From assembly GCA_037157815.1 (NCBI GenBank), contig CP089984.1, forward strand, positions 2,834,997 through 2,898,996: a stretch of DNA of 64,000 bases, in the 5' to 3' direction. Both the position numbers and the translations under genes were made by a program. Source of the DNA: Sorangiineae bacterium MSr11954 (GTDB lineage: Bacteria; Myxococcota_A; Polyangia; Polyangiales; Polyangiaceae). Within the stretch, counting starts at the first letter, position 1, and every line of letters starts with the position of its first letter. Of the stretch, positions 40,852 through 49,148 are shown piece after piece. The notes beneath the pieces are model-generated. The model searched no databases. It had not been told where the DNA came from and worked only from the letters and a program-made list of their open reading frames with translations.

Positions 40852-43238
40852 CGGCCGATCATCTCCTGGCGATCATCCGAAAAATTCCCCGCCCGCGCGT
40901 CCACGCACGACAAGATTTTGCACTCTTCGCCGGCGATGGAGCACGCATCGCGATCGATCTCGCAGTTGGGCCGATCGGGCGACGCGGCGCACACGCGGTT
41001 GTGAAACACGGCCACCGAGTCGCGGCATCCGCGATCCACGCAGCGCCCGACGGACGGATCGCAGCTCCCGTTGGTCACGCACACGGCGGCGCCCGATGCC
41101 TCCTCGGCCTGCGCCTGGCCGGGGCACGCGCACACCGCGTCGATGCCGGCGCCGGCGCAATCCGAATCGCGGCCGCACGCCTTTAGCCCCTCCGGTGTTC
41201 CCGCCTCCTCGCCGATGTAGCCGCATGGCTTCTGCTGCCGCAGATAATCGATCAGCGCATCGCGCTGCTGGATCTTCGTATCGAACTGCGTCGTATTGCG
41301 TTGAAGGACGCGAAACCCCGAGCCGCCCGCCGCCAGGTAATTGCTGGTCGCGAGCTCGTAGAGGTTGGTGGGCGCGATCAACGCCAAACACCGCTTGGTC
41401 CCGCGCGTATCGCAGGAGCCGGGGTGCGGCTTCCCGTTTGCGTCCGGCGGGCACTCCGCGTCCGCCTGGCACGTGATGCTGGTATGCCCGATGTAGACTT
41501 CATCGGCGCAGCTGGTGACGGGGCAAAATCCGGCCTCTTGGCCCGCCGCTCTTTGGCAGAACCCCTTGGTGCCCTCCCGGCAATCGGAGTCGTTCACGCA
41601 GCTCGGCCCCGCGCCGGGGCGCGCGCACTCGGCGCAATCGAGCCTCACGCGGGCCCCTGCGATTTGCACCTGCGACGTGCAGCCGCGCGAGGCGGAGCGG
41701 CGCGCGACGTAGTCGAAGAGATCCTGCACCTCGACCCCCGTGAGCTGCATCTTGGTGATCGAGTTGTCGAAGGGGAAGATGTTGTACATCTGCTCGATGG
41801 TGACCGGCCCGGGATTCAAATCGGCGCGGATGCCGCCCGTGTTGGTGAGCGAAAAGTCCGTTTGGATGCCGAGCCGCAGCCACATGGCCGCCGCGACCAA
41901 ATTGCCGAGCGGTGAGTCGCCGCCGCCCGGGGCCGTGCGCTTGGAGCCTTGCGGAGCATAGCCCACCAGAAGATCCAAGTCGGCCACCCGGTCCAAGGTG
42001 CGCCGGTACGGCTGCAGCATATCGACCACCACCGGATCCTCCGGCACCTGCGCGTCGATGGGGAACGCCGTGTATTTGTGCGAAACGATTTCGAACTTGT
42101 TGATGGCCTCGTACGCGCTGGGATCGCCGTTGGGGCTCGCCTCCGCCGGATCGTTCGATAAGACCACGTCGAGGCGGCCCACGTATTTGGCAAATGCCCC
42201 CGAGTGCGCGATCACCACGTTTCGTGGTTTGCACAGGCGCTTCATCATGTAGGGGTGATCGACCGGATCGGGGTGTTTCTCGTCGTGGGGTGGCGGCGCG
42301 TCGGGATCGAGGTCCAGATCCGGATCGAGGGTCCAGATGAAGCCCGGGTGGGCCGGATCGGCGCTGCAATCGCGGACCTGTTGCGGCGGGTTGATGACCA
42401 CGTGATTGTGCCCGCCGAGCACCACATCGATGCCGGTGGTCTCGCGCACCATGCGCTGATCCGTCTCGAGGCCCAGGTGCGTGAGCATGACCACGACATC
42501 CGCGTACGGCCGCACCAGATCGATGTAGCCTTGCGCGGTCTCCACCGTGTTGAGCGGGGTGATGCCCAATCGATTCGGTTGATCGAAAATCGAGGTGAGG
42601 CTCGAGAGATTCCCCATGCCGATGACCGCGATCTTCAAGCCTTCGCGGTTGATGACCGTAAATGGTTTGGCGATGGTGGAGAGCTTCGGGCTATCGGGGT
42701 TTTGCGGATTGTCGAATTTGTAATTGGCCACCAACGACGAAAACGAGCCCCAGCGCTGGAACTGCTGCGTCACATTGAGGGCGCCGCGGTCGAACTCGTG
42801 ATTGCCGATGACCGCCGCGTCGACCCCCATGGCGGAGAGCGCGCGCACCTCGGGCTCGCCCGCGTAAAAATTGAAGATGGGCGCGCCTTGAAACGAATCG
42901 CCGGAGTCGAAGTGCACCACCCGCTCGGAGCGCGCCCGCTCGCGCGCGAGCACATACGACATGCGCGCGACCCCGCCCACGTTGCTCAGCTGACCGAGGG
43001 TCCCGAGGCCCAGATCCGCGTCGACTTGGGTCACCAACAGATCGTACGGGAGCAGCCGCGAGTGAATGTCCGACGTGTGCAACAGCGTCAAACGCGTTTG
43101 GCACGTCTGCCCCGGCGGGCAGGGCGAGCTCGGACCCTCCACCGACGAGCTACAACCCGCCCCACCCCCGACGGCGAACAGGGTCGCCGCCGCAAACCAC
43201 GCGGAGACCACGCCACGGCACCACGACCCCGACCCCAT
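40848..43238 (-). CDS. UshA-like 5'-nucleotidase/metallophosphatase lipoprotein
   Basis: 796 residues, longer than the usual 550. The signal ends in GGAGC (Cys29). The metallophosphatase domain has 'HTSDIHSRL', 'DSGDSFQG', 'GNHEFDRG', 'VMLTHLG' and 'GGHNHV', the full two-metal set. The C-terminal nucleotidase domain has 'GDSPLGNLVAAAMW', 'TNTGGIRADL' and 'FPFDNSITKMQLTG'. Cys-rich inserts of about 60 and 100 residues ('CVNDSDCREGTKGFCQ', 'CGRDSDCAGAGIDAVCAC') interrupt and follow this domain and resemble disulfide-rich surface modules. Likely releases phosphate from nucleotides or other organophosphates outside the cell. First gene of a three-gene operon. Confidence 0.9.
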   Translation of the reverse strand: MGSGSWCRGVVSAWFAAATLFAVGGGAGCSSSVEGPSSPCPPGQTCQTRLTLLHTSDIHSRLLPYDLLVTQVDADLGLGTLGQLSNVGGVARMSYVLARERARSERVVHFDSGDSFQGAPIFNFYAGEPEVRALSAMGVDAAVIGNHEFDRGALNVTQQFQRWGSFSSLVANYKFDNPQNPDSPKLSTIAKPFTVINREGLKIAVIGMGNLSSLTSIFDQPNRLGITPLNTVETAQGYIDLVRPYADVVVMLTHLGLETDQRMVRETTGIDVVLGGHNHVVINPPQQVRDCSADPAHPGFIWTLDPDLDLDPDAPPPHDEKHPDPVDHPYMMKRLCKPRNVVIAHSGAFAKYVGRLDVVLSNDPAEASPNGDPSAYEAINKFEIVSHKYTAFPIDAQVPEDPVVVDMLQPYRRTLDRVADLDLLVGYAPQGSKRTAPGGGDSPLGNLVAAAMWLRLGIQTDFSLTNTGGIRADLNPGPVTIEQMYNIFPFDNSITKMQLTGVEVQDLFDYVARRSASRGCTSQVQIAGARVRLDCAECARPGAGPSCVNDSDCREGTKGFCQRAAGQEAGFCPVTSCADEVYIGHTSITCQADAECPPDANGKPHPGSCDTRGTKRCLALIAPTNLYELATSNYLAAGGSGFRVLQRNTTQFDTKIQQRDALIDYLRQQKPCGYIGEEAGTPEGLKACGRDSDCAGAGIDAVCACPGQAQAEEASGAAVCVTNGSCDPSVGRCVDRGCRDSVAVFHNRVCAASPDRPNCEIDRDACSIAGEECKILSCVDARAGNFSDDRQEMIGR

Positions 43239-43306
43239 GCGGGCCGGACCTTAACATATCTTCGTGCGATTCACGCGGGCGACCGGAGGGCGCGAGCCCG
43301 ATCCGA

Positions 43307-45292
43307 TCACTCCAGGCCCGGCTCCTCGGCGCTGCCGGCGAGCAGGTCGAAGAAGCGCGGCGCGAACACGCGCGCGACCAGCGACTCGACGGTCTCGGCC
43401 GAGTCGCAGCCCAGCGCTTGCTCGGCCGCGCTCTGGCACTCGGCCAATCCGACACGGCGGATGGCCTCTTTCAGCTCGGGGATGGCCGCCGCTTCCATGC
43501 TGAGCTCACGCAGCCCGAGGCCCAGCAAGAGCGGCGCAGCCAGGACGTCGGAGGCCATGGCGCCGCAAATGGAGACGGGGATGCGGCGATCGTTGGCCAC
43601 GCGGGCCACGTTGTAGATGAGACGCAAAATCGAGGGATCGAAGGGGGAGGCGAGGCTGGCGAGGGTGCGGCTCGTGCGGTCGATGGCCAGCGCGTATTGG
43701 ATCAAGTCGTTGGTGCCGATGCTGAAAAACTCGGCCTCGCGCGCGAACACGTCGGCCATGACGGCGGCCGAGGGCACCTCGATCATCATGCCCAGAGGAA
43801 TGCGCACCGCGTGGGCGAGCCCGCGCTGCCGCACCTCGTTCATGGCGCGGTTCAAGAGCTTTCGCACCTCGCGCATCTCGTGCACGCTCGCCACCATGGG
43901 CACCATGATGCGGACGTCGCCGTGCGCGCTGGCCCGCACCATGGCCCGAAGTTGCGTCATGAACACGTCGGGCCGGCTCAGCGCGAGCCGCACCGCGCGC
44001 AGGCCGAGGGCCGGGTTCATCTCGGCCGGCAGCGCAAAGGTGCTGGCGAATTTGTCGCCGCCGATGTCGAAGGTGCGCAAGGTCACCGGGTGCGGCGATA
44101 CGGCTTCGACCACCGCGCGGTAAAGCTCGTATTGCTCGTCTTCGGTCGGAAGGCTGGAGCGATCGATGTAGAGGAACTCGGTGCGGTAAAGCCCGATGCC
44201 CTGCGCGCCATGGTCGAGCGCGAGGATCGCCTCCGCCGGGAGCTCCACGTTGGCCTTGAGGGTCACCGCCTCGCCCGACGCCGCCACGCAAGGCTGGTTG
44301 CGCGCCGAGAGCAGCCCGCGCGCGAACGCCAAATGCCGCGCGGAGCGGGCGTGCGCGTCGGCGATTTGCCGGTCGTCGGGGTGCACGGTGACCTCGCCGC
44401 GCAATCCGTCGACGATGATGGTGTCGCCGGTGCGGACCAAGTTCAGCGCGTCGGCCACGCCCACCACCGCCGGGATCTCCAGCGCGCGCGCCATGATCGA
44501 CGTGTGGCTCGTGCGGGTGCCGACCTCGGTGACGAAGGCCAGCGCGGGCTCGCGCACCATGCCGGCGGTGTCGGCGGGCGAGAGATCGCGCGCCACCACG
44601 ATCATCGGTTGATCGAGCCGCGGGATGACGTGGCCCGGCTCACCCATGAGCGCGCGCAAGATGCGGTCGCACACGAACTCCACGTCGTGGCGGCGCTCTT
44701 GGATGTACGCGTCCTTCTCACCCGGCCCGCCGTCGAACAGGCGCAGAATGTCCTCGCTGGCGGCGGCGACCGCCCACTCCGCGCACTTCTTCTCGCTGCG
44801 CACCTTGCGGTTGATCCGCTCGTGCAGCATCGGATCGTCCAGCATGAGCAGGTACGCATCGAGGATGGGCGCCTGCGTCTTCGCTTGGTCGGTGGGCAGG
44901 CGCGAGCTCACCTCGCGCAAGCTCGCCTTGGCCGCCTCCACCGCTTGCCGCACCCGCCCGAGCTCCTGCTCCATGGCCGCGGTGTGAATGTGCCGGCGCG
45001 TGTAGGCCGAGCGCATTTCGCCGATGACGAGGGCCGTTCCCACGGCCACGCCCGGCGAGCCCGCGATGCCTTTGACGACGCGCGCCTCGAGCGACGCATC
45101 GCCCGACGAGGGCGGCGGCGGCGACGACGGCGACGATGTGCGCGCCGCGGGAACTCCGCCCGAGGGCGTGATGCTCGGCTTCGAGCCCGGGGCCGATGCC
45201 ACGGGGAGGTTCGGCCTGGAGGACGCGGGGGCGGGGCGGGAGCGTCGGTCTTTGGGTGGGGCCGGGGGCGGGGGAGGGCGCGAGTCGCTCAT
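43307..45292 (-). CDS. ptsI: PTS enzyme I (PEP-protein phosphotransferase)
   Basis: 661 residues. A Pro/Ser-rich extension of about 70 residues precedes the enzyme I domain, which starts near 'VVKGIAGSPGVAVG'. The phospho-accepting His263 is in 'GTRTSHTSIMARAL', and the C-terminal barrel carries 'GIGLYRTEFLYIDR', 'PALGLRAVRLAL' and 'FFSIGTNDLIQYALA'. There is no GAF domain, so this is EI rather than PtsP (EI-Ntr). It moves phosphate from PEP to the HPr encoded just upstream. Its ATG shares one base with the ptsH stop (TGATG). No sugar permease genes accompany it. Confidence 0.96.
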   Translation of the reverse strand: MSDSRPPPPPAPPKDRRSRPAPASSRPNLPVASAPGSKPSITPSGGVPAARTSSPSSPPPPSSGDASLEARVVKGIAGSPGVAVGTALVIGEMRSAYTRRHIHTAAMEQELGRVRQAVEAAKASLREVSSRLPTDQAKTQAPILDAYLLMLDDPMLHERINRKVRSEKKCAEWAVAAASEDILRLFDGGPGEKDAYIQERRHDVEFVCDRILRALMGEPGHVIPRLDQPMIVVARDLSPADTAGMVREPALAFVTEVGTRTSHTSIMARALEIPAVVGVADALNLVRTGDTIIVDGLRGEVTVHPDDRQIADAHARSARHLAFARGLLSARNQPCVAASGEAVTLKANVELPAEAILALDHGAQGIGLYRTEFLYIDRSSLPTEDEQYELYRAVVEAVSPHPVTLRTFDIGGDKFASTFALPAEMNPALGLRAVRLALSRPDVFMTQLRAMVRASAHGDVRIMVPMVASVHEMREVRKLLNRAMNEVRQRGLAHAVRIPLGMMIEVPSAAVMADVFAREAEFFSIGTNDLIQYALAIDRTSRTLASLASPFDPSILRLIYNVARVANDRRIPVSICGAMASDVLAAPLLLGLGLRELSMEAAAIPELKEAIRRVGLAECQSAAEQALGCDSAETVESLVARVFAPRFFDLLAGSAEEPGLE

Positions 45293-45567
45293 CAGTTCGC
45301 CTCTCCGAATTTGTTGGCGATGAGCTCCCCGATCGCCTCCACGCACTCCGTCGCCTTTTCACCGCTGGCGCGCACCTCCACCACGGTGCCGCGCGAGCCG
45401 CAGAGCAAGAGCACCCCCATGACGCTCTTTCCATTGGCGGCCTGTTCTTCCCGTGCGATTTCGACGTCGCACGGAAACTTGGAGGCCAGCTGCACGAGCT
45501 TGGTGGCCGCGCGCGCATGCAACCCGAGCGCATTGACGATGGTGAAACGCCCTGTCGCTCGAGTCAT
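45292..45567 (-). CDS. ptsH: HPr phosphocarrier protein
   Basis: 91 residues. The EI-dependent phosphorylation site is His17 in 'NALGLHARAA' and the regulatory Ser48 lies in 'NGKSVMGVLLL', the site used by HPr kinase, which is encoded two genes upstream. Both sites being intact means this HPr can integrate PEP and ATP signals. Start overlaps the rapZ stop (ATGA at 45564-45567). Confidence 0.96.
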   Translation of the reverse strand: MTRATGRFTIVNALGLHARAATKLVQLASKFPCDVEIAREEQAANGKSVMGVLLLCGSRGTVVEVRASGEKATECVEAIGELIANKFGEAN

Positions 45568-46718
45568 GGACTGCCTTTGCTTCCTGGTGAAATGGCCGGG
45601 GAGACGATGCCTTTGAGTTCCGTATTGGATTGACGCCCCGAGTCAGGAAAGTCCTCGTCCACCAACATGGGTCGGCTGGGCGTTGGCGCCGGAGGCGGCT
45701 TCGTCCACCCATCTTGGAAGCGCGCCACATCGCGGTGCACCACGCTCACCTGCGTAACCTGCGTATCCGTGGTCCCCTCGCGCACGAGGGCCTCGGAGAG
45801 CGCCTCGGCCAAGACCACGGAGCGGTGCCGGCCGCCGGTACATCCGACGCCAATCGTGAGATAACTTTTCCCTTCTCGCTCGTACTTGGGGAGCATGAAC
45901 GTCAGGAGCTCCCTTGTCTTCTTTAGGAACTCCTGGGCCTCCGGCAAGCCGAGGACGAACGCCTTGACCCGAGGATCGGTGCCCGGAAGGCGTTTCAAGT
46001 CCTTGACGAAGTAGGGATTCTCGAGAAAACGCACGTCGAGGACCAAATCGGCATCCACCGGCGTTCCGTATTTGAATCCGAACGAAATGATGCGCGTGAG
46101 CATCCGCGGAGCTCCCTCCGCGGCGGGACCGAAATGTGCAATTACCGAGCGCCGCAGATCGTGGACGCTCAGGTGGGTCGTGTCGTAGACGTGGGTGGCC
46201 TGCGCCCGCATGGGGGCAAGGCGCTCCCGCTCGAGCCTTACGCCGTCGAGCACCGCGATGGCCCCCACCAAGTCGGCCCCGGCGCGCGTGGCCTCCTCCG
46301 TGGCCTCCGTCGTCAACGGGTGCGGCCGGCGCGATTCGCTGAATCGATGCAGCAGCGATTCATCCGACGCGTCGAGGAAAATGACATGAACGTGGCGGCG
46401 CCCGTGGGCCGAGAGCTCGGAGAGGACCTCCCCGGCCGACGTGATGAAGCTTCGGACGCGCACATCCATCCCGAGCGCGACCCGCGTCATGCCGCCTTCT
46501 TCGCAGACGCTCACCGCGCGCGGCGCGAGCACCGTGGGCAGGTTGTCGACGCAGAAGAAGCCGAGATCCTCCAGGGTGTGCAGGGCGGTGGTCTTGCCTG
46601 CGCCCGAGAGCCCCGTGACGATGACGACGCTCGTCTTGTTCGCGGCCGCCTCCTCGCCGCCAGGACCTCCCGCGCTCCCCGGGTCTCCCGGATGATGCTT
46701 GTCCCCCGGCGGGTTCAT
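45564..46718 (-). CDS. rapZ: RapZ-type P-loop RNA-binding/nucleotide-binding protein
   Basis: 384 residues, longer than E. coli RapZ (about 284) because of a Gly/Pro/Asp-rich 27-residue N-terminal lead and a Pro-rich C-terminal tail. Walker A 'GLSGAGKTT' is at 36-44, followed by 'TLEDLGFFCVDNLP', 'FLDASDESLLHRFSESRRPH' and the C-terminal 'TIGVGCTGGRHRSVVLAE'. In E. coli RapZ guides RNase E to GlmZ and binds glucosamine-6-phosphate; in other bacteria the target is unknown. Coupled by ATGA overlaps to both hprK and ptsH. Confidence 0.95.
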   Translation of the reverse strand: MNPPGDKHHPGDPGSAGGPGGEEAAANKTSVVIVTGLSGAGKTTALHTLEDLGFFCVDNLPTVLAPRAVSVCEEGGMTRVALGMDVRVRSFITSAGEVLSELSAHGRRHVHVIFLDASDESLLHRFSESRRPHPLTTEATEEATRAGADLVGAIAVLDGVRLERERLAPMRAQATHVYDTTHLSVHDLRRSVIAHFGPAAEGAPRMLTRIISFGFKYGTPVDADLVLDVRFLENPYFVKDLKRLPGTDPRVKAFVLGLPEAQEFLKKTRELLTFMLPKYEREGKSYLTIGVGCTGGRHRSVVLAEALSEALVREGTTDTQVTQVSVVHRDVARFQDGWTKPPPAPTPSRPMLVDEDFPDSGRQSNTELKGIVSPAISPGSKGSP

Positions 46719-47866
46719 TCGTCGTCCCCCTTGGGCACCGGGCGGACCGGGATCCACGCCGAGCTCTCGTTCAATCGGGCCGTCGAATCGGCCAGCGCGG
46801 CCCACGAGGGGCGCTCGGCGGTGGCCTCCGGCGAGCTCGGGCTCGAGGCATCGGGCGCGCTGTCGTAGACCGAATCCGGCTCGTCGATCGCGGCGCGCGT
46901 CACCAGCTGCTGCTCGAGGCGATCTTTGAACTCGCGCGACGAGTTGGTGCCCGCGCGGCGAAGCAGCTCGTTGCGGGCGGCGATTTCCAGAATGCTCCCC
47001 ATGTCCCTCCCCGGGCGCACCGGCACCGTGAGCTCGCGAATGGGCGTGCCCAGGATCGTGTAGTACTTGTCCTCCAGGCCCAAGCGGTCGTACTCGACCC
47101 GCTCGTCCCAATCGGCCAGGCGCACCACCACGTCGATGCGCTTGCGCTCGCGCACGCTGGTCACGCCGAACAATGCTTTCACGTTCAGCACGCCCAGGCC
47201 GCGCACCTCGATGTGATGCCGAAGCAGGTCCGCGGGCGCGCCGAAGACCATGCCGGGCGGGCGCCAGTCGCAGAGGACGACATCGTCGGCCACCAAGCGA
47301 TGCCCGCGCAGGACGAGCTCCAGCGCGCACTCGCTCTTGCCGATGCCGCTCTTGCCGAGGAGGAGCAGCCCCACGCCAAAGACATCGACCAGCACGCCGT
47401 GCAGCTGGGACTGCGGCGCCAGGCGATCATCGAGCACGGCGTGCACCGCGTTGATGGTCCGGCTCGACCGGCTCGGCGAGACGAACAGCGGGGTTCCGGT
47501 GGCTTCGGCCGCGACCACCAGCGCGCGGGGCGGCGTGTGGTTGCTCGTAACGATGACGCATGACAGTCCCAAGGAAAAAAAGCCGCGCGCGCAGACGCCG
47601 CGCACTTCGGTTTCGAGCGACTCGATGTACGACAGCTCGGTCTCCCCCAGCACCTGAACCCGCGTGGGGACCACTCCGTAGAAGTGTCCGGCGAGCGCCA
47701 AACCGGATTTCTGCACGCGCGGGTGGCGGATGGGGCGTCCCAGCCCGCCGCCTCCCGCGACCTGTCGAAGGCGAATGGCAAGTCCCGGATCGGAGACGAA
47801 GGCCTCCACCGTGATTTCCCCCTGCGGTTGAGCGCTCGGAGGATTGCCACTCTGCCAATCGGTCAT
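46715..47866 (-). CDS. hprK: HPr kinase/phosphorylase
   Basis: 383 residues. The catalytic domain has His156 in 'LHGVLVDVFG', Walker A 'GKSGIGKS' (171-178) and the HprK signature 'HHIEVRGLGVLNVKALFG' (217-234). An N-terminal domain of about 140 residues and a non-conserved C-terminal tail of about 70 residues flank it. It phosphorylates and dephosphorylates the regulatory Ser of HPr. In proteobacteria HprK often sits next to rapZ and PTS-Ntr genes, as here. Its start overlaps the ptsN stop by ATGA. Confidence 0.96.
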   Translation of the reverse strand: MTDWQSGNPPSAQPQGEITVEAFVSDPGLAIRLRQVAGGGGLGRPIRHPRVQKSGLALAGHFYGVVPTRVQVLGETELSYIESLETEVRGVCARGFFSLGLSCVIVTSNHTPPRALVVAAEATGTPLFVSPSRSSRTINAVHAVLDDRLAPQSQLHGVLVDVFGVGLLLLGKSGIGKSECALELVLRGHRLVADDVVLCDWRPPGMVFGAPADLLRHHIEVRGLGVLNVKALFGVTSVRERKRIDVVVRLADWDERVEYDRLGLEDKYYTILGTPIRELTVPVRPGRDMGSILEIAARNELLRRAGTNSSREFKDRLEQQLVTRAAIDEPDSVYDSAPDASSPSSPEATAERPSWAALADSTARLNESSAWIPVRPVPKGDDE

Positions 47867-48333
47867 GCAGTACCCCCTTCTTCCGAGGCGATGAGCTCAT
47901 AAGCCGTGCGCCCGTCCTCGGCCGCGAGGAGGCGCTCTCGGAAGCTGCGGTTGCGAAGCAGGCGCGAGATGCGCGCCAGGGTCTTCAAGTGTTCGCCGGT
48001 CGCCCGCTTGGGCCCGATGACCGAGAAGAGCAGGTTCACTTTTTCGCCGTCGATGGCGTCGAAGTCGATTCCGTCGGGCGCGATGAGCAACGCGGCGCAT
48101 TGCTTGTCGAGCTCCGCGATCGCGCCATGCGGAATCGCGACCCCATCCCCGATTCCCGTCGATTGAAGCTTTTCACGCTCGGTGAGGACGCTCTCGATCG
48201 TCGCCCGTGGAATGCGGGCTCCCTCGGCGAGCAGATCCGCAAGCAGGGCGAGCGCCTCGGGCTTGCTCGAAACCGTGTCGTGACCCCGGCGGACGCAAAC
48301 ACGCTCCGCCGAGAGAAGATCCGTAAGTCGCAT
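47863..48333 (-). CDS. ptsN: PTS IIA-Ntr regulatory protein
   Basis: 156 residues. The active His69 is in 'GIGDGVAIPHG'; the rest ('NLLFSVIGPKRATGEHLKTL' and 'LARISRLLRN') is typical of EIIA-Ntr, a terminal phosphate acceptor that signals rather than transports. In other bacteria it regulates potassium uptake, sigma-54 promoters and stress. The frame opens at a GTG at 48354, but ATG 48333 gives the family's MRLTDLL start. A 336-base gap with a dispersed palindrome separates it from hpf, so it may have its own promoter. Confidence 0.95.
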   Translation of the reverse strand: MRLTDLLSAERVCVRRGHDTVSSKPEALALLADLLAEGARIPRATIESVLTEREKLQSTGIGDGVAIPHGAIAELDKQCAALLIAPDGIDFDAIDGEKVNLLFSVIGPKRATGEHLKTLARISRLLRNRSFRERLLAAEDGRTAYELIASEEGGTA

Positions 48334-48669
48334 GGCGTCTTTTCGTCGGTTCACTGCGGCCGGATGGCCGCCGTCGGTCGAGATTACGTAACCCCCGCCG
48401 ACGGGTAACGGTCCGCCGACCCAAAAAACACTGTAGCAGCCTGTTGGGAGAGTCCGAAGGGGTTCGGGCGGAGAGCCGACGAAATGCCGAGCCTCGTTGC
48501 CCGCACCCGTACGCGTGCGCGAACCGACGCTACGGTCTCGGCAGGCACCTGGGAGCCGAGAAGATCGGGCACGTGTACGGGGACGGGCACGTGTATGGGC
48601 CGAATGAAGAAAGCCTCTCGAGCGCCTTCTTCATCCGTCGGAGCTAGCCGGTCTGCTCTCTCTTCCGTC
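48334..48669. other. ptsN-hpf intergenic region with large inverted repeat
   Basis: 336 bases. It contains inverted-repeat element A (48497-48589), two CACGTG sites in its right arm region, and the hpf stop-side flank. A transcription break or start for the ptsN-ptsI segment could lie here. No supported gene; open frames across it are low-complexity Arg/Val-rich. Confidence 0.5.
48497..48589. repeat. Dispersed inverted-repeat element A
   Basis: The left arm TTGCCCGCACCCGTACGCG and the right arm CACGTGTACGGGGACGGGCA are imperfect reverse complements about 50 bases apart. The same pair of arms recurs as element B in the rpoN/sbcD spacer at 50802-50880. Confidence 0.7.
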
Positions 48670-49005
48670 TCAGTCTTCGCCGCTCCCGAGATCCGGGATC
48701 AGATGGTCCGACGCGCGCTCGAGCCCCTTTTTGACGTCCTTGGTGCTTCGAATCTGGGCCTCGAGCTTGTCGGACACTTTGTCGATGGAGGCGTACATAT
48801 CCTCGCTGGTCTCTTTCGCGTGGAACCGTTCCGCCGCGGCGTGGAGCTCGACTTCCGCAATGTGAGCACGGTGTTGCGTGCTCAGAACGACCTGCACTTT
48901 CATCGGGTGGCGTAAAAATCTTTGAAGCTTGGCGATCTTCTCCTGCGCATATCCCTTGACTGCTTCGGTCGAATCCATGTGCCGGAAGGTGATGGCTATG
49001 TTCAT
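48670..49005 (-). CDS. hpf: Ribosome hibernation-promoting factor
   Basis: 111 residues, the short form (HPF/YfiA type). Typical phrases are 'MNIAITFRHMDSTEAVKGYA', 'LRHPMKVQVVLSTQHRAHIA' and 'EDMYASIDKVSDKLEAQIRS'. It binds the 30S subunit between mRNA and tRNA sites and silences or dimerises ribosomes in stationary phase. Its place right after rpoN is the standard proteobacterial order. ATG 49005 follows GAAGGT. The C-terminal long-form dimerisation domain is absent. Confidence 0.94.
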   Translation of the reverse strand: MNIAITFRHMDSTEAVKGYAQEKIAKLQRFLRHPMKVQVVLSTQHRAHIAEVELHAAAERFHAKETSEDMYASIDKVSDKLEAQIRSTKDVKKGLERASDHLIPDLGSGED

Positions 49006-49148
49006 GAGACCTTCACACGCTCCTTCCCGGGAGGCTGACTCCTGCAACGAACAGGTAAACAGGAAGTGACTTTTTCCCGAGCCTCTCCGTATACAAACGA
49101 GATTACCGATCCCTTGCGGGGAAAAGGTATGAAAGGTCGAAGTACACT

